Assembly (NCBI RefSeq): GCF_017635265.1 | Contig: NZ_JAGBLU010000104.1 | Span: 62,001 to 126,000 of the forward strand | Direction: 5' to 3' | DNA length: 64,000 bases | DNA from: Butyrivibrio sp. | GTDB lineage: Bacteria > Bacillota > Clostridia > Lachnospirales > Lachnospiraceae | Part shown: positions 52,903 through 62,914 of the stretch, piece after piece | Position numbering within the stretch: position 1 is the stretch's first letter | Layout of the letters: the number at the start of each line of letters is the position of its first letter | Translations under genes and position numbers: made by a program | Notes under the pieces: generated by a model | Told to the model about the DNA's origin: nothing | The model's input: the letters and a program-made list of their open reading frames with translations, nothing else | Databases searched by the model: none

Positions 52903-55900
52903 ATGGCATTTGTAAAAGTAGTAAGAAGAAGCATGCGTCCTGAGGAATGGACTGCTCTGAGATATGGATGGATAAAAAAAGCTATTATTGATAAAAAGCT
53001 GGAAATCACGGATATTGAAGTTCGGGATGCGCATCAGATCAGCGAAAACGAGTATATATATGACAACGATTACAGACCATTGAAGCAGGGAGATGTGTAT
53101 TTTACGCCGGATGGAACGGCTTTCATTCGAGGAAAAGGGAAAGTACCGGCTGAACTTTTGGGAAAAGAAACCTATATTCTTTTGCATACGGCGGCAGAAA
53201 TGATCGTCAAGATAAACGGTAAGTATGCAGGTGGAATTGACCCAAACAGAGACAGAATTGAACTTTCAAGATGGATTCGTGAAGATGGGAGCTTTGAATT
53301 TGAAATTGAAGGCTTCAACAGATCAAAGCCGGATGATGAAAGAAATCCTGACGCAATGGATTCAAGGGGATGCCGCCAGATTTTTGAAGGGGCATTTATC
53401 TGTACTGTGAATCAGGATATGCTTGATCTTTATTATGATCTGACACTTCTTTTGGATATTGCAGGGGCAGAAGAGTTTGACGAGGACTATAGGTCGTTCC
53501 TAAACAGAGAGCTTAACGAAGCTCTGAACCTTGTGGATTTTGATACCTATGAAGGCGCCGCAGATGCCCTTAAATACATCGATGAGCATATTTATCAGAA
53601 CAAAGACTTCAGATCAAGTGGCGATGTAGCTTTGGTTGGTCATTCTCACCTGGACATTGCGTACTATTGGCGCAGAATGCACGTTGTGCAGAAGAACGCC
53701 AGAACAGTTCTCATTCAGATGAGACTTATGGACAAGTATCCTGATTTTAAGTATGCCCACACACAGCCTTATGTGTATGAACTTTTAAAAGAGAACTACC
53801 CCGAACTATTTGAGGAGTTAAAAGAAAAAATCAAAAACGGACAGTTTGAGCCAATAGGCGCGATGTACGTTGAGCCTGACTGCAATATTCCATGTGCAGA
53901 GAGCCTTATCAGACAGTGCCTTTACGGACAACTGTTTTACAGAAGAGAGTTCGGGAAAACTTCCGATAATGCATGGCTTCCCGATGTATTCGGAAACAGC
54001 TGGATACTTCCGCAGATTCTTAAAAAGAGTGGAGTGGATTTTTTTGTATCAAATAAGATGTCTACCTGGAATGATACGAACAGATTTCCGCATAATAACT
54101 TCCTGTGGAAGGGAATTGACGGAACATCAGTCTATGCCAGCGTTCCGCCTACACATTTTATTACCTGGAACATGCCAAGTCAGATAATGGAAAACTGGAA
54201 TGCGTACCAGGATAAAGAAACCGGAGGACAGACTTTAAGTATGTTCGGATATGGCGACGGAGGAAGCGGCGCCACAGAAGAAATGATCGAACTTATGCAC
54301 CGCTTTGATAAACTATCGATAATGCCAAAAACTGAGCATATGTCAGCACATGAGTTTCTCCACAGAAATCTTGAAGGAAATAATAACTTATCCACATGGG
54401 ATGGTGAATTGTACCTTGAAATGCACAGGGGAACGTTTACAACCAAGTCCATCCTGAAAAGATATAACAGAAAACTGGAAAGCAAAATAAGAGCAGCAGA
54501 GATCCTTTCTCTGATGCGTATGATTACTGATAAAAAAGAATATCCCAAAACCGAAATTGACAAAGCTTATAAAAAGATGCTTGTAAATCAGTTTCACGAT
54601 ATCCTTCCGGGAAGCCATATAAATCCTGTATTTAAGGATGCAATCAGGGATTATGAGGAAGCTGATAAAACTCTTGATAATATCATCAATGAGAACGGAG
54701 AGTATTTTTTAAACACGCTTAATGTGCCCTTTGATCAGGTGACCTTTATTCCCGATGAAAAAGGAGATATCACAAGAGAAGGCGTTAGAGGATTTTTTGC
54801 ATATCCTGAAATTAAAGGACTTGAAAGCAAAAAAACAGAAGATATCTTAAAAAACAGCCCTATATCCAATGACAATTATGGTGCTGTCAGGGAAAATAAT
54901 GCACAGAATAACGCCGGTTCCAATGAGCATGATAATAAAAATTGCAGCGGAAAATGGATTACAATTAACCAACGCGCAGATGGAGTCCTTGAGTTAAAAA
55001 CTCCATTCTATGAAGCAAAGCTTAACAAAGATGGAAGTTTTGGAAGTCTTGTAGATGTAAAAACAGGCAGAGAGTGGGTAGACGGAAACTTTAATAAGCT
55101 CCACCTTTATCAGGATGTACCGGGTATGTATGATGCGTGGGATATTCTGCCCAATTATAAAGATGTTGAGTATGAATTCACAGTAACAGAACCTTTAAAA
55201 CTCACTTTTTCAAATGCTACTGTTGCTGAATTCAAGACGGTTTTACAGACTCCGGAAAACAAGGCAAAGCTTTCCCCAGCGAAGGGAAAGAGTACCTGGA
55301 GAGTTATCCTTAGATTTTTCAAGGACTCACCTTATATTGAAGTTGAGCATGACGTAGACTGGGATGAAAAGCACAGGCTTGTTAAAGCAGAATTCTCCTG
55401 CAACATACTCTCAAGAGAGCTTATTTGTGATACAAGTGCCGGATATATCAAGAGAGAGACTCACAAAAATACAACATGGCAGCAGGCAAGATTTGAAGTC
55501 TGCTCTCACAAATGGTGTGACTTTGCGGAACAGGGAGCAGGCGTCGCAATTATAAATGAGGGTAAGTATGGGCTTGGTGTTGAAGAGAAAGGAATGTCCC
55601 TTAGCCTTCTTAGGTCCAACATAAGACCTGACGTTAACTCTGATATCGGAAAGCATCACTTCTCCTATGTGATCCTTCCGCATGAAGGTAGCCACATTGA
55701 GGCAAAGATAAATGAGAAGGCGCTTTGCTACAACAACCCACTTATAAAAGTGGAAAAGAACTTTTCTATAGGCAAAATCATTCCGGAACTTAAGCTTTTT
55801 GATGGGCTTATTCTTCAGGCAATGAAGCTTTCAGAAGACGGAAAGAGCTTTGTTATAAGACTTTCAGAGCAGAACGGATGTAGAGGAAAAGTAAAACTTC

Positions 55901-56004
55901 CTCGAAAGGTTACGATTATGAACATGCTTGAAGATATAGAAAAAGAGACTGATGAAATATCATACAGTCCCTTTGAGATAATTACTGTTTCTGTAACTCT
56001 TTAA
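52903..56004 (+). CDS. GH38 alpha-mannosidase
   Basis: 1033 residues, TTGAGGAG upstream. Seen: VALVGHSHLDIAYYWRR (zinc ligands), YVEPDCNIPCAESLIRQCLYG, WLPDVFGNSW with nucleophile Asp361, and NQFHDILPGSHI, the four classic GH38 motifs. No signal peptide, so it acts in the cytoplasm. The C-terminal beta domains follow an unusual Asn-rich stretch near residues 660-685. Family role: retaining hydrolysis of alpha-mannosides. Next to YesM/YesN-type regulators and a sugar ABC importer it fits mannan or N-glycan oligosaccharide use. Its 3' end overlaps the kinase gene by 45 bases, tail to tail. Confidence 0.9.
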   Translation: MAFVKVVRRSMRPEEWTALRYGWIKKAIIDKKLEITDIEVRDAHQISENEYIYDNDYRPLKQGDVYFTPDGTAFIRGKGKVPAELLGKETYILLHTAAEMIVKINGKYAGGIDPNRDRIELSRWIREDGSFEFEIEGFNRSKPDDERNPDAMDSRGCRQIFEGAFICTVNQDMLDLYYDLTLLLDIAGAEEFDEDYRSFLNRELNEALNLVDFDTYEGAADALKYIDEHIYQNKDFRSSGDVALVGHSHLDIAYYWRRMHVVQKNARTVLIQMRLMDKYPDFKYAHTQPYVYELLKENYPELFEELKEKIKNGQFEPIGAMYVEPDCNIPCAESLIRQCLYGQLFYRREFGKTSDNAWLPDVFGNSWILPQILKKSGVDFFVSNKMSTWNDTNRFPHNNFLWKGIDGTSVYASVPPTHFITWNMPSQIMENWNAYQDKETGGQTLSMFGYGDGGSGATEEMIELMHRFDKLSIMPKTEHMSAHEFLHRNLEGNNNLSTWDGELYLEMHRGTFTTKSILKRYNRKLESKIRAAEILSLMRMITDKKEYPKTEIDKAYKKMLVNQFHDILPGSHINPVFKDAIRDYEEADKTLDNIINENGEYFLNTLNVPFDQVTFIPDEKGDITREGVRGFFAYPEIKGLESKKTEDILKNSPISNDNYGAVRENNAQNNAGSNEHDNKNCSGKWITINQRADGVLELKTPFYEAKLNKDGSFGSLVDVKTGREWVDGNFNKLHLYQDVPGMYDAWDILPNYKDVEYEFTVTEPLKLTFSNATVAEFKTVLQTPENKAKLSPAKGKSTWRVILRFFKDSPYIEVEHDVDWDEKHRLVKAEFSCNILSRELICDTSAGYIKRETHKNTTWQQARFEVCSHKWCDFAEQGAGVAIINEGKYGLGVEEKGMSLSLLRSNIRPDVNSDIGKHHFSYVILPHEGSHIEAKINEKALCYNNPLIKVEKNFSIGKIIPELKLFDGLILQAMKLSEDGKSFVIRLSEQNGCRGKVKLPRKVTIMNMLEDIEKETDEISYSPFEIITVSVTL

Positions 56005-57705
56005 AACTATTCTTATAGAGTTTCTGTAATATGGAATGGAATCCAGCAAGATATCAATGTTTTCTTTTCCATAAGTTGTTATAAATCTGTAATAGACATT
56101 GTGAAGTCCTATATGCCGCTGCTGATCATCTTTACCGTTTATCATGATCGCAGCGGTTTTTTCTATATCAAATCCGGAGCCATTGTCTGCAACTTCAATT
56201 GTCAGATTTTCTCTGTCTGAAAGAATGTTGACTTCAAGAGTAGGAAGCTGAACGGGAATTCCTTCGCTGTCAATACCAAATCCGTGACGGATACTGTTTT
56301 CCAAAAGAGGCTGTAATATTGTTTTTGGTATTTTGAAAGTGGATAACTCGGGTGAAACCTGATAGATAAAGTTAATATCTTTTCCAAATCGTTTTTCCAT
56401 CAGATGAATATATGCATTGGCATGTTGTATCTCTTGCGGTATAGCAATGAAGTCATCTCCATATGACAAGCCGATGCGCATATATTCAGAGAGATATTGA
56501 ATGAGGTCAGCAGCAGTTTCGCTGTTTCCTTTTCTGACTTCTGATTGGATGGCATCCAACGTGTTGTACAGAAAGTGAGGGTTTACCTGCTCTGAGGTCC
56601 TTAGCATCTGAGCAACATATTTTTCTGATTCTTCCTTTTTTATCTGTTCAATCTGAGACTGTATAGTGTCGTACATTTGATTGATTGCCTTGTTTAGCTG
56701 CCCAATTTCATCATTGGTTTTAAATTCTCTTTTTACATTATAGGTTCCCTGCTCTATTTCTTTTACTATTCCTGCCTGAATTTGAATAGGCCTACTGATA
56801 AAGCGTGACATAAGTACAGAGACAATTCCCAGAATCATAACAATTAAAATGCCAAAAAGTAAAAAGGTATTGGATGTTATTCCGATTGCAGAAAGAAATG
56901 ATGCGGGGCTTGTGTGGTACAATAAAAAAAGTCTTGAATTGTTGACGGGTGAGTAGTACCAGTAATCATCGCCACTTACATTGCTGACACTAGTGGTACT
57001 ATCTGATAATTCTGAAAGCTTTTCATTTACAGTAAGCATATAATCCGCATCTTCAGGCGGATTAAGTATTACATTATCTGTCGAGAATAAAAAGAATTCA
57101 GAACTTTCAGTAGCTCGCTGATCTAAGTCCTGATTGGTTATGGCAGAGGAAAGCTTAGCATAATCAAGGTATACGATTACAAAAATGTCTGTGTAGTCAA
57201 TGTTGTTTGTTATAGTGACATAATCCTTATAATCAGTGCTAAGAGGATAGACTATAGGAATGGTTGAAGTGCTCTTGTGCAGAGGACTTGACCTTTTTGA
57301 AAGCCAGGTTATGCCTTTGATCTGAGAAAGATCATCAGAGGTAAACAAAGCATTTTCAGCCAAAGTAGCGGACCAGTTATAAGAAAAAATATTTCCGGTT
57401 TTGGTGGAAGTTGCCATAACAGAGTCTATGATGTAATCAGATACCTGAAGGTCCGCCAGATAGCTTTGAAGATCTTTTTGCTGAAGCTTTAGAGTATTTT
57501 CTTCATTATGTTCTCTTTTTAAAAGAGTGGCAAAATCCTCGTTTCCGAAAATCGAGACAAAGCGCCTTGTGATAACTTCATAGTGCATTGCAAGTGAATA
57601 TGAAGCATTTGAGGCAAGAGAATCAGACTCCTGAATGAACCATTTGTTAGTTCTGGCAGCATATATGAACAGGGAAAAGAATGTCATAAGAGATATAAGT
57701 ATCAC
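55960..57705 (-). CDS. YesM-type sensor histidine kinase (start disrupted)
   Basis: 581 residues from GTG 57705, which has no ribosome site. Seen: an N-terminal membrane segment, extracytoplasmic cache-like domain, second membrane segment near residues 275-295, a HAMP region, NPHFLYNTLDAIQ (His-kinase box) and a C-terminal ATPase. Role: senses an extracytoplasmic sugar or glycan and signals to the YesN-type protein. A fine start (ATG 57770, GGAGAAAAG upstream) lies in another frame and would join this one if the T6 at 57732-57737 had one more T. So the true protein is likely about 21 residues longer, or the gene is frameshifted. Confidence 0.8.
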   Translation of the reverse strand: MILISLMTFFSLFIYAARTNKWFIQESDSLASNASYSLAMHYEVITRRFVSIFGNEDFATLLKREHNEENTLKLQQKDLQSYLADLQVSDYIIDSVMATSTKTGNIFSYNWSATLAENALFTSDDLSQIKGITWLSKRSSPLHKSTSTIPIVYPLSTDYKDYVTITNNIDYTDIFVIVYLDYAKLSSAITNQDLDQRATESSEFFLFSTDNVILNPPEDADYMLTVNEKLSELSDSTTSVSNVSGDDYWYYSPVNNSRLFLLYHTSPASFLSAIGITSNTFLLFGILIVMILGIVSVLMSRFISRPIQIQAGIVKEIEQGTYNVKREFKTNDEIGQLNKAINQMYDTIQSQIEQIKKEESEKYVAQMLRTSEQVNPHFLYNTLDAIQSEVRKGNSETAADLIQYLSEYMRIGLSYGDDFIAIPQEIQHANAYIHLMEKRFGKDINFIYQVSPELSTFKIPKTILQPLLENSIRHGFGIDSEGIPVQLPTLEVNILSDRENLTIEVADNGSGFDIEKTAAIMINGKDDQQRHIGLHNVYYRFITTYGKENIDILLDSIPYYRNSIRIVLKSYRNSNYLKGTV

Positions 57706-57787
57706 TGTGATGCCAAATAGATAGATACTGATTTTTTGAATAAAGGCTGATCCTGAAATTTCTGTTTCATCTTTTCTCCATAATAAA

Positions 57788-59353
57788 CTATTTGCTCTGA
57801 AAATCAGAAGGAGTGCATCCGTATATATTTTTGAAGGCTCTGGAAAATGATCTGTAGTCGCTATATCCGAGTGAGTCTGCGACTTCCATTACAGTCTGAT
57901 TATCGCTTCTAAGGGCAGCTGCCGCATACTCCATTTTTGTCTGAAGCAGAAAATCACGAAGGTTTGCCCCGGTTTTTTCCTTGAAATAAGTCGCAAAATA
58001 TGAAGGGGACAGATGCACGTTTCTTGCTATGTCTTCAAGCTTTATGCGCTTTGCAATATTATCTTTGATGTATTTTTGGGAAGCGATAATAATGTCATCT
58101 TCAACAGAGCTTATATCCACGCGCTTTTCTGATTGCGGATTGGAATAGCCGTAGATGGCATCAACCATGTCTGATAGTTTACAAAAAGTATTGCTGAGCC
58201 AGTCGATAATCTGGTCAGTATTTGTACACTGATACAGCTCCTGACTTCCTGCAAAATCAGTTATATTCTCCTGAAGAAAATTGGAGAATTCCTTTTGTAT
58301 TTGGGCAAAGAGCGCGTAACACATGCTAAAAACATAGTTTGGCGGAGGCATTTTTACATATAAGAGACTGTTAAAAAAGTCTTTACAAAAATTGCGTATT
58401 GAATCTTTGTCTCTTTTAACTATGAACTGGACAAGTGGAAGGCAGTCTATCTCCTGTAGTCTCAGAGTGGGAGGAGTTGTACATATGATATCACTTGGGA
58501 AAACTCTTGATGCTGAGTCAAACAGCTTGTAGCTTAGGGCAGTCATGGCTCTTCCGTATGAGTAAGAAGCATTTGTCAGTTGGTTTACAATGTCACCGAT
58601 TCCTATAGTGGTTCCGGGGCAAAACTCTGACATTACCTCAACAATTTTCATGGCAATGCGAAAAGAAGTTTCCTCTGTGATATTAAAAATTGCTCCGAGC
58701 TTAATTGAATCAATCTGCCAGAAAACATGCTTAGTGTTTGAAAATGTCTCATTTAATTTATGTAACATTTTCTCAGGCTCCGTAAGCTCAATGTTGGTCT
58801 GAATGACCATCACGTAACAGTTTCCCATACCGATTGACAAATCAAGGCTCTGAAGGAAACTGCTTATTGCTGAGGAATCAGTATATTTGCCATCTATCAG
58901 ACGATTGAAATTGTTGTCTATAAGATGCTGCGTATACTTCTGATTTATTGGCATCTGACTGTGTCTTGAGTGTTCAAGACATATCTGTCCGATCTGGTTA
59001 TTAAGTTCCTCGGCATTTACAGGCTTAAGAAGATATGCTTTGGCTCCGTGGGAAATGGCTTCCTGCGCATAAGAAAACTCCCCAAAGCCACTAAGGATAA
59101 TAAAATCTGTCCTGATTTTGTTGGCTCTTGCTTCGCGAATAATGTCAAGACCGCTCATTCCCGGCATGTTAATATCAACGATGGCAAAATCCGGCTGCCA
59201 TTCAAGAAGAAGCTTTAATGCTTCTACGCCGTCCATGGCGGTTCCGATGAGCTTTATCTGATATCGGTCAAAATCTATTACTTCCTGTAATCCGTTTAAA
59301 ACTGACTGTTCATCATCAACCAGAATGGCAGTGATGGTCTTGTAATCCTCCAT
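57788..59353 (-). CDS. YesN-type response regulator with AraC DNA-binding domain
   Basis: 521 residues, TTGGAGG upstream. N-terminal receiver with ILVDDEQ, phospho-acceptor Asp60 in FAIVDINMPGMSG and the Lys of LLKPVN. Middle region of about 270 residues without known motif. C-terminal double helix-turn-helix: LEDIARNVHLSPSYFATYFKE and VADSLGYSDYRSFSRAFKN then CTPSDF. It is transcribed before the kinase on the minus strand. It likely activates the sugar importer genes divergent from it. Confidence 0.9.
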   Translation of the reverse strand: MEDYKTITAILVDDEQSVLNGLQEVIDFDRYQIKLIGTAMDGVEALKLLLEWQPDFAIVDINMPGMSGLDIIREARANKIRTDFIILSGFGEFSYAQEAISHGAKAYLLKPVNAEELNNQIGQICLEHSRHSQMPINQKYTQHLIDNNFNRLIDGKYTDSSAISSFLQSLDLSIGMGNCYVMVIQTNIELTEPEKMLHKLNETFSNTKHVFWQIDSIKLGAIFNITEETSFRIAMKIVEVMSEFCPGTTIGIGDIVNQLTNASYSYGRAMTALSYKLFDSASRVFPSDIICTTPPTLRLQEIDCLPLVQFIVKRDKDSIRNFCKDFFNSLLYVKMPPPNYVFSMCYALFAQIQKEFSNFLQENITDFAGSQELYQCTNTDQIIDWLSNTFCKLSDMVDAIYGYSNPQSEKRVDISSVEDDIIIASQKYIKDNIAKRIKLEDIARNVHLSPSYFATYFKEKTGANLRDFLLQTKMEYAAAALRSDNQTVMEVADSLGYSDYRSFSRAFKNIYGCTPSDFQSK

Positions 59354-59495
59354 TTTTTTTCCTCCAATAGATATTTTATTCTATCATTTATATGAAAAAA
59401 GTGTTACATAGTGAGTTGAAAAAGTCCTTTAGATAAAAAAATACGAATGATAACATTTTTTTATAACAAATGTTTACAGTGAACAGGAGGGAAAA

Positions 59496-60923
59496 ATGAA
59501 AAAGAAACTTTTAAGCAGCATTTTGGCTGCAACAATGGTTGTTTCGCTTGCAGCTTGCGGAAGCGCTTCATCTGACACTACTGCTACTACAACTGAGACA
59601 GGTGATACACAGACTGCTGAAGCAGATACTACTGAAGCTGCTGCCACAACACAGACAGCATCAGGAGACGGCATCACAATAACAATGTGGACAAATGACC
59701 GTCATGACATGGACTACATTCAGTCAGCTATTGATACATTTAACTCAACCAATACAGATGGTATTACGGTAGAGTTCCAGACGGTAACTGACAATTATGC
59801 CAATCAGATCCAGCTTGCATATCAGGGCGGAACAGCACCTGACATTGTAACAGGTAACGGTTCTGATATTTCAATCAACAATTTTGCAGATACAGGAATC
59901 GTTATTCCTCTTAACGATTACATCTCAGCAGATGAAGAATATCAGAAGGTCAATGACCCATACAATCATATGTATGAAGGCTATAACGTAAAGGATGGAA
60001 ACATCTACAGCGTATATTCGGGAGTTCGTTCAGGTGTAAGAGTTGAGTATAACACATCTCTTATTACAGAAGAAATTCCTTCAACACTTTCGGATTATGT
60101 AGCACTTGCTCAGAAGGTAACAGATGAAGGCGCAGGTCAGTATTATGGAATCGGTCTTACATCATCAGGTCCTTTTGGAAGACTTCTTGAAGCATCAGCT
60201 CAGATGTCAGGAATTTACCCATACGACTATGTAAACGGTAAATTTGATTTTTCAGGATTCAAAGAAATCGTAGAAGCCGGTAAGGGACTTGTAGCTGCAG
60301 CATATCCTGATCAGCAGGGTGTTGATAACATGAGAGCTCTTTTCGCAGAAGGTCAGTTCGCTCTTTGGAGCAACGCTTCTCAGGAGGTTTCAGTATTTAC
60401 AAACCAGATTCCTGTAACAGGTTTTGAGTGGGGTGTTGCTGAAGTTCCTACACTTGATGGCACAGTAAAGGGTGCGCTTAACATGGTTCCTCAGAAGGGC
60501 TACTACATTCTTTCATCAAGCCCTAACCAGGATGCAGCATGGAAGGTTATTTCTTACCTTCAGTCAGAGGAAGTTATGAAGTCTTACCTTGAGAATGGAT
60601 ATTGCCTTCCTATAACAGATTACATGGCTGGTATCATCGACAGTTCACAGACAGGAAGAATGGTAGATTTTGCAACACAGGATTATGAAGATGTATATCC
60701 TCCGACACCTTCAATCAACCTCACAGGTGATGATTACGGAACCGTTCTTTGGAATGCCGTAATGGGTTATGTGGATGTTGATGAAGCTATCGAAGATCTG
60801 AATACCCGTTATAACGAAGCACTTGAAGCTGACGTTGCATCAGGAACTGTCAAGAGACTTGTGATCAAAGATTATGATCCGCTTCACCCAAGTAAGGGAA
60901 CTGCTGAATATCTTTCAGAGTAA
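59496..60923 (+). CDS. ABC transporter sugar-binding lipoprotein
   Basis: 475 residues, CAGGAGGGA upstream. Signal peptide with lipobox SLAAC (Cys21), then a Thr/Ala/Glu-rich linker to about residue 56. The rest matches family 1 solute-binding proteins: ITITMWTNDRHDMDYI, YQGGTAPDIVTGNGSD, and LFAEGQFALWSNASQE. Anchored outside, it binds an oligosaccharide for the two permeases downstream. The 142-base gap before it holds the divergent promoters. A hairpin after it separates it from the permease genes. Confidence 0.9.
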   Translation: MKKKLLSSILAATMVVSLAACGSASSDTTATTTETGDTQTAEADTTEAAATTQTASGDGITITMWTNDRHDMDYIQSAIDTFNSTNTDGITVEFQTVTDNYANQIQLAYQGGTAPDIVTGNGSDISINNFADTGIVIPLNDYISADEEYQKVNDPYNHMYEGYNVKDGNIYSVYSGVRSGVRVEYNTSLITEEIPSTLSDYVALAQKVTDEGAGQYYGIGLTSSGPFGRLLEASAQMSGIYPYDYVNGKFDFSGFKEIVEAGKGLVAAAYPDQQGVDNMRALFAEGQFALWSNASQEVSVFTNQIPVTGFEWGVAEVPTLDGTVKGALNMVPQKGYYILSSSPNQDAAWKVISYLQSEEVMKSYLENGYCLPITDYMAGIIDSSQTGRMVDFATQDYEDVYPPTPSINLTGDDYGTVLWNAVMGYVDVDEAIEDLNTRYNEALEADVASGTVKRLVIKDYDPLHPSKGTAEYLSE

Positions 60924-60939
60924 TACGAAGTAAAAAAAT

Positions 60940-60967
60940 AAAAGGGGATCTTTAAGGTCCCCTTTTT
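60940..60967 (+). terminator. Intra-operon attenuator-type terminator
   Basis: AAAAGGGGA (60940-60948) pairs with TCCCCTTTT (60958-60966) followed by T. It lies between binding-protein and permease genes, where partial termination gives more binding protein than permease, as in many sugar ABC operons. Confidence 0.75.
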
Positions 60968-60989
60968 CTAAGAGAAAAGGGGCATTAGT

Positions 60990-61928
60990 ATGGCTGGTAA
61001 TGATGGAAGAGGCAAAAAAAGAATCAAGTTAAGATCAGGCGGTTCTCACGAGGGATTAGCTTCTTTTTTGATGTTGCTGCCTGCAATCATTTTTTTAATA
61101 GTTTGTTCAATATATCCTTTCATATGGATATTCAGATATATTTGTTATAACTACAACGGTTTTACTGCCACATATACAGGGGCAGCAAACTTTGAGAGAA
61201 TGCTTTCAGACAAGACATTTTGGATGAGCGTTGTCCATACTTTTGAGTATGCATTTTATAAGCTATTGTTTATTATTCCTTTGGCGCTTATAATCGCGGT
61301 CATTCTTCATACCAGGATTATGGGATCAAATGTTTTCAGAGGAGTGTACTTCATGCCAACTGTAATCAGTTCATCAATTGCAGGCATGATATTCACATTT
61401 ATTTTTGCAACTAAAAACGGCATTTTAAATTCTGTTTTACAATCCTTGCATATTGTATCATCGCCGATTCCATGGCTCACCGGAACCAATGTCGTAATGG
61501 CGGCAGTGACGATTCTGGCTATATGGGGCGGCTTTGGTAATTACATGCTGTACTTTACATCAGGAATGGATTCCATTTCAAATGATGTATATGAGTCAGC
61601 CAAAATAGATGGAGCAAACGGTGTTCAGACATTTTTCTATGTGACACTTCCTATGCTTTCTCCGGTACTTAAGGTTGTTCTGATGCTTGCAATTACAGGA
61701 GCATTTAAAGATTATGAGGCAATTATGGTCCTCTCCGATGGTGGCCCGGGTAACAGATCGATGGTTATGTTCCTTTACATTTACAGAATGATATTTGGTT
61801 CTGCCACTTCAACGGCCGCAGTGCAGATTGGATATGGTGCCCTGTTATCAGTGGTGGCTGCAATAATCGTTGGTATAGTGACTGCTATATATCTTTTCAT
61901 TTCAAGAAAACTGGATGATGTAGTATAA
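60990..61928 (+). CDS. ABC sugar transporter permease (MalF/LplB-like)
   Basis: 312 residues with six predicted membrane segments. Seen: FLMLLPAIIFLIVCSIYPF near the N-terminus and the EAA loop ESAKIDGANGVQTFFYVTLP, contact site for the ATPase. Pairs with the permease at 61943. No ATPase gene is in the window; these importers often use a shared MsmK-type ATPase encoded elsewhere. GGGG before the start comes from the arm of the preceding stem region. Confidence 0.9.
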   Translation: MAGNDGRGKKRIKLRSGGSHEGLASFLMLLPAIIFLIVCSIYPFIWIFRYICYNYNGFTATYTGAANFERMLSDKTFWMSVVHTFEYAFYKLLFIIPLALIIAVILHTRIMGSNVFRGVYFMPTVISSSIAGMIFTFIFATKNGILNSVLQSLHIVSSPIPWLTGTNVVMAAVTILAIWGGFGNYMLYFTSGMDSISNDVYESAKIDGANGVQTFFYVTLPMLSPVLKVVLMLAITGAFKDYEAIMVLSDGGPGNRSMVMFLYIYRMIFGSATSTAAVQIGYGALLSVVAAIIVGIVTAIYLFISRKLDDVV

Positions 61929-61942
61929 GGAGGCGAGAAAAG

Positions 61943-62806
61943 ATGGAAGGACATGCAGTTGTATCAACAAAAGGTAAGATAATAAATACAATAGTATGGA
62001 TACTGCTTCTTTTTCTGGCAGTACTTACTATTTTCCCGGTTCTATATGTAGTATTCGGATCATTTAAGGAAAATGCCGAACTTCTTGTAGGTGGAAGCAA
62101 TATATTCCCTAAAAAGTGGATTATTGATAACTATATATCTGCGTGGAATCAGGCAAATTTCGCCGTATATACCAAGAACAGTATATTTCTTGCGCTTGGA
62201 GTAATGATTGTTTCTCTGGTGAATGCAAGTATGGCAGGTTATGTTTTCTCCCGCAGTAAATTTAAGGTAAAAGAACTGGTTTATTCACTTTTTGTAATGT
62301 TCATGTTTATAAATGTGGGATCTGTTTCACTTCGCCCGATGTATGAACTTGCAATAAAACTTCACCTTAACACTTCTCTTCTGGCGGTTGTTCTGATTTC
62401 CGCAGGTGGTGGACAGGCAACATACATTTTCCTAAGCAGAGGATTTGTAAATTCTATTCCGAAAGAGCTTGATGAAGCAGCAAAGATAGACGGATGTACT
62501 TTTTTTCAGACATTCTATATGGTAATTCTTCCTCTTCTGAAACCGGTAATGGGAACGATAGCTCTTTTATCATTCAGGCAGGGATGGAATGAATATATAC
62601 TGCCATTAGTATTTACAATGACCAACGATGCCAAGAGACCTCTTACAGTTGGCGTCAATATGTTAAAGAATGCAGGAGATGGTACTGCAGCTTGGAATAT
62701 CATGTTTGCAGGAGCAACCATTGCGATAATTCCTATGTTGGTGATTTATTGTATATTCAGCAGAAACTTTATGAGTGGTATGACAAGCGGAGCCGTTAAG
62801 GGTTAA
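61943..62806 (+). CDS. ABC sugar transporter permease (MalG-like)
   Basis: 287 residues, AAGGAGGCG upstream. Six membrane segments; EAA loop DEAAKIDGCTFFQTFYMVILP, and FRQGWNEYILPLVF near the end. It starts 14 bases after the other permease gene. Together they form the membrane channel for the oligosaccharide bound by the lipoprotein at 59496. A terminator follows. Confidence 0.9.
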   Translation: MEGHAVVSTKGKIINTIVWILLLFLAVLTIFPVLYVVFGSFKENAELLVGGSNIFPKKWIIDNYISAWNQANFAVYTKNSIFLALGVMIVSLVNASMAGYVFSRSKFKVKELVYSLFVMFMFINVGSVSLRPMYELAIKLHLNTSLLAVVLISAGGGQATYIFLSRGFVNSIPKELDEAAKIDGCTFFQTFYMVILPLLKPVMGTIALLSFRQGWNEYILPLVFTMTNDAKRPLTVGVNMLKNAGDGTAAWNIMFAGATIAIIPMLVIYCIFSRNFMSGMTSGAVKG

Positions 62807-62810
62807 AGAA

Positions 62811-62838
62811 AGCCGCAGGGTAATTCCTGCGGCTTTTT
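62811..62838 (+). terminator. Intrinsic terminator of the ABC importer operon
   Basis: AGCCGCAGG (62811-62819) pairs with CCTGCGGCT (62826-62834) followed by TTTTT, four bases after the permease stop. Confidence 0.88.
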
Positions 62839-62869
62839 CGTGACTATTATCAGAACGGAAAAGTCATAA

Positions 62870-62886
62870 ATTCTTGATTCAAGAAT
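62870..62886. repeat. 17-bp palindrome shared with the hairpin run near 700
   Basis: ATTCTTGA-T-TCAAGAAT is a perfect dyad. TTGATTCAAGAATG (62874-62887) is identical to 705-718, where it forms one arm of an 11-bp hairpin. Possible member of a dispersed repeat family or an operator site before the next gene. Confidence 0.5.
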
Positions 62887-62914
62887 GCATTATTTAGAGG
62901 AGATGAAGACAGCT

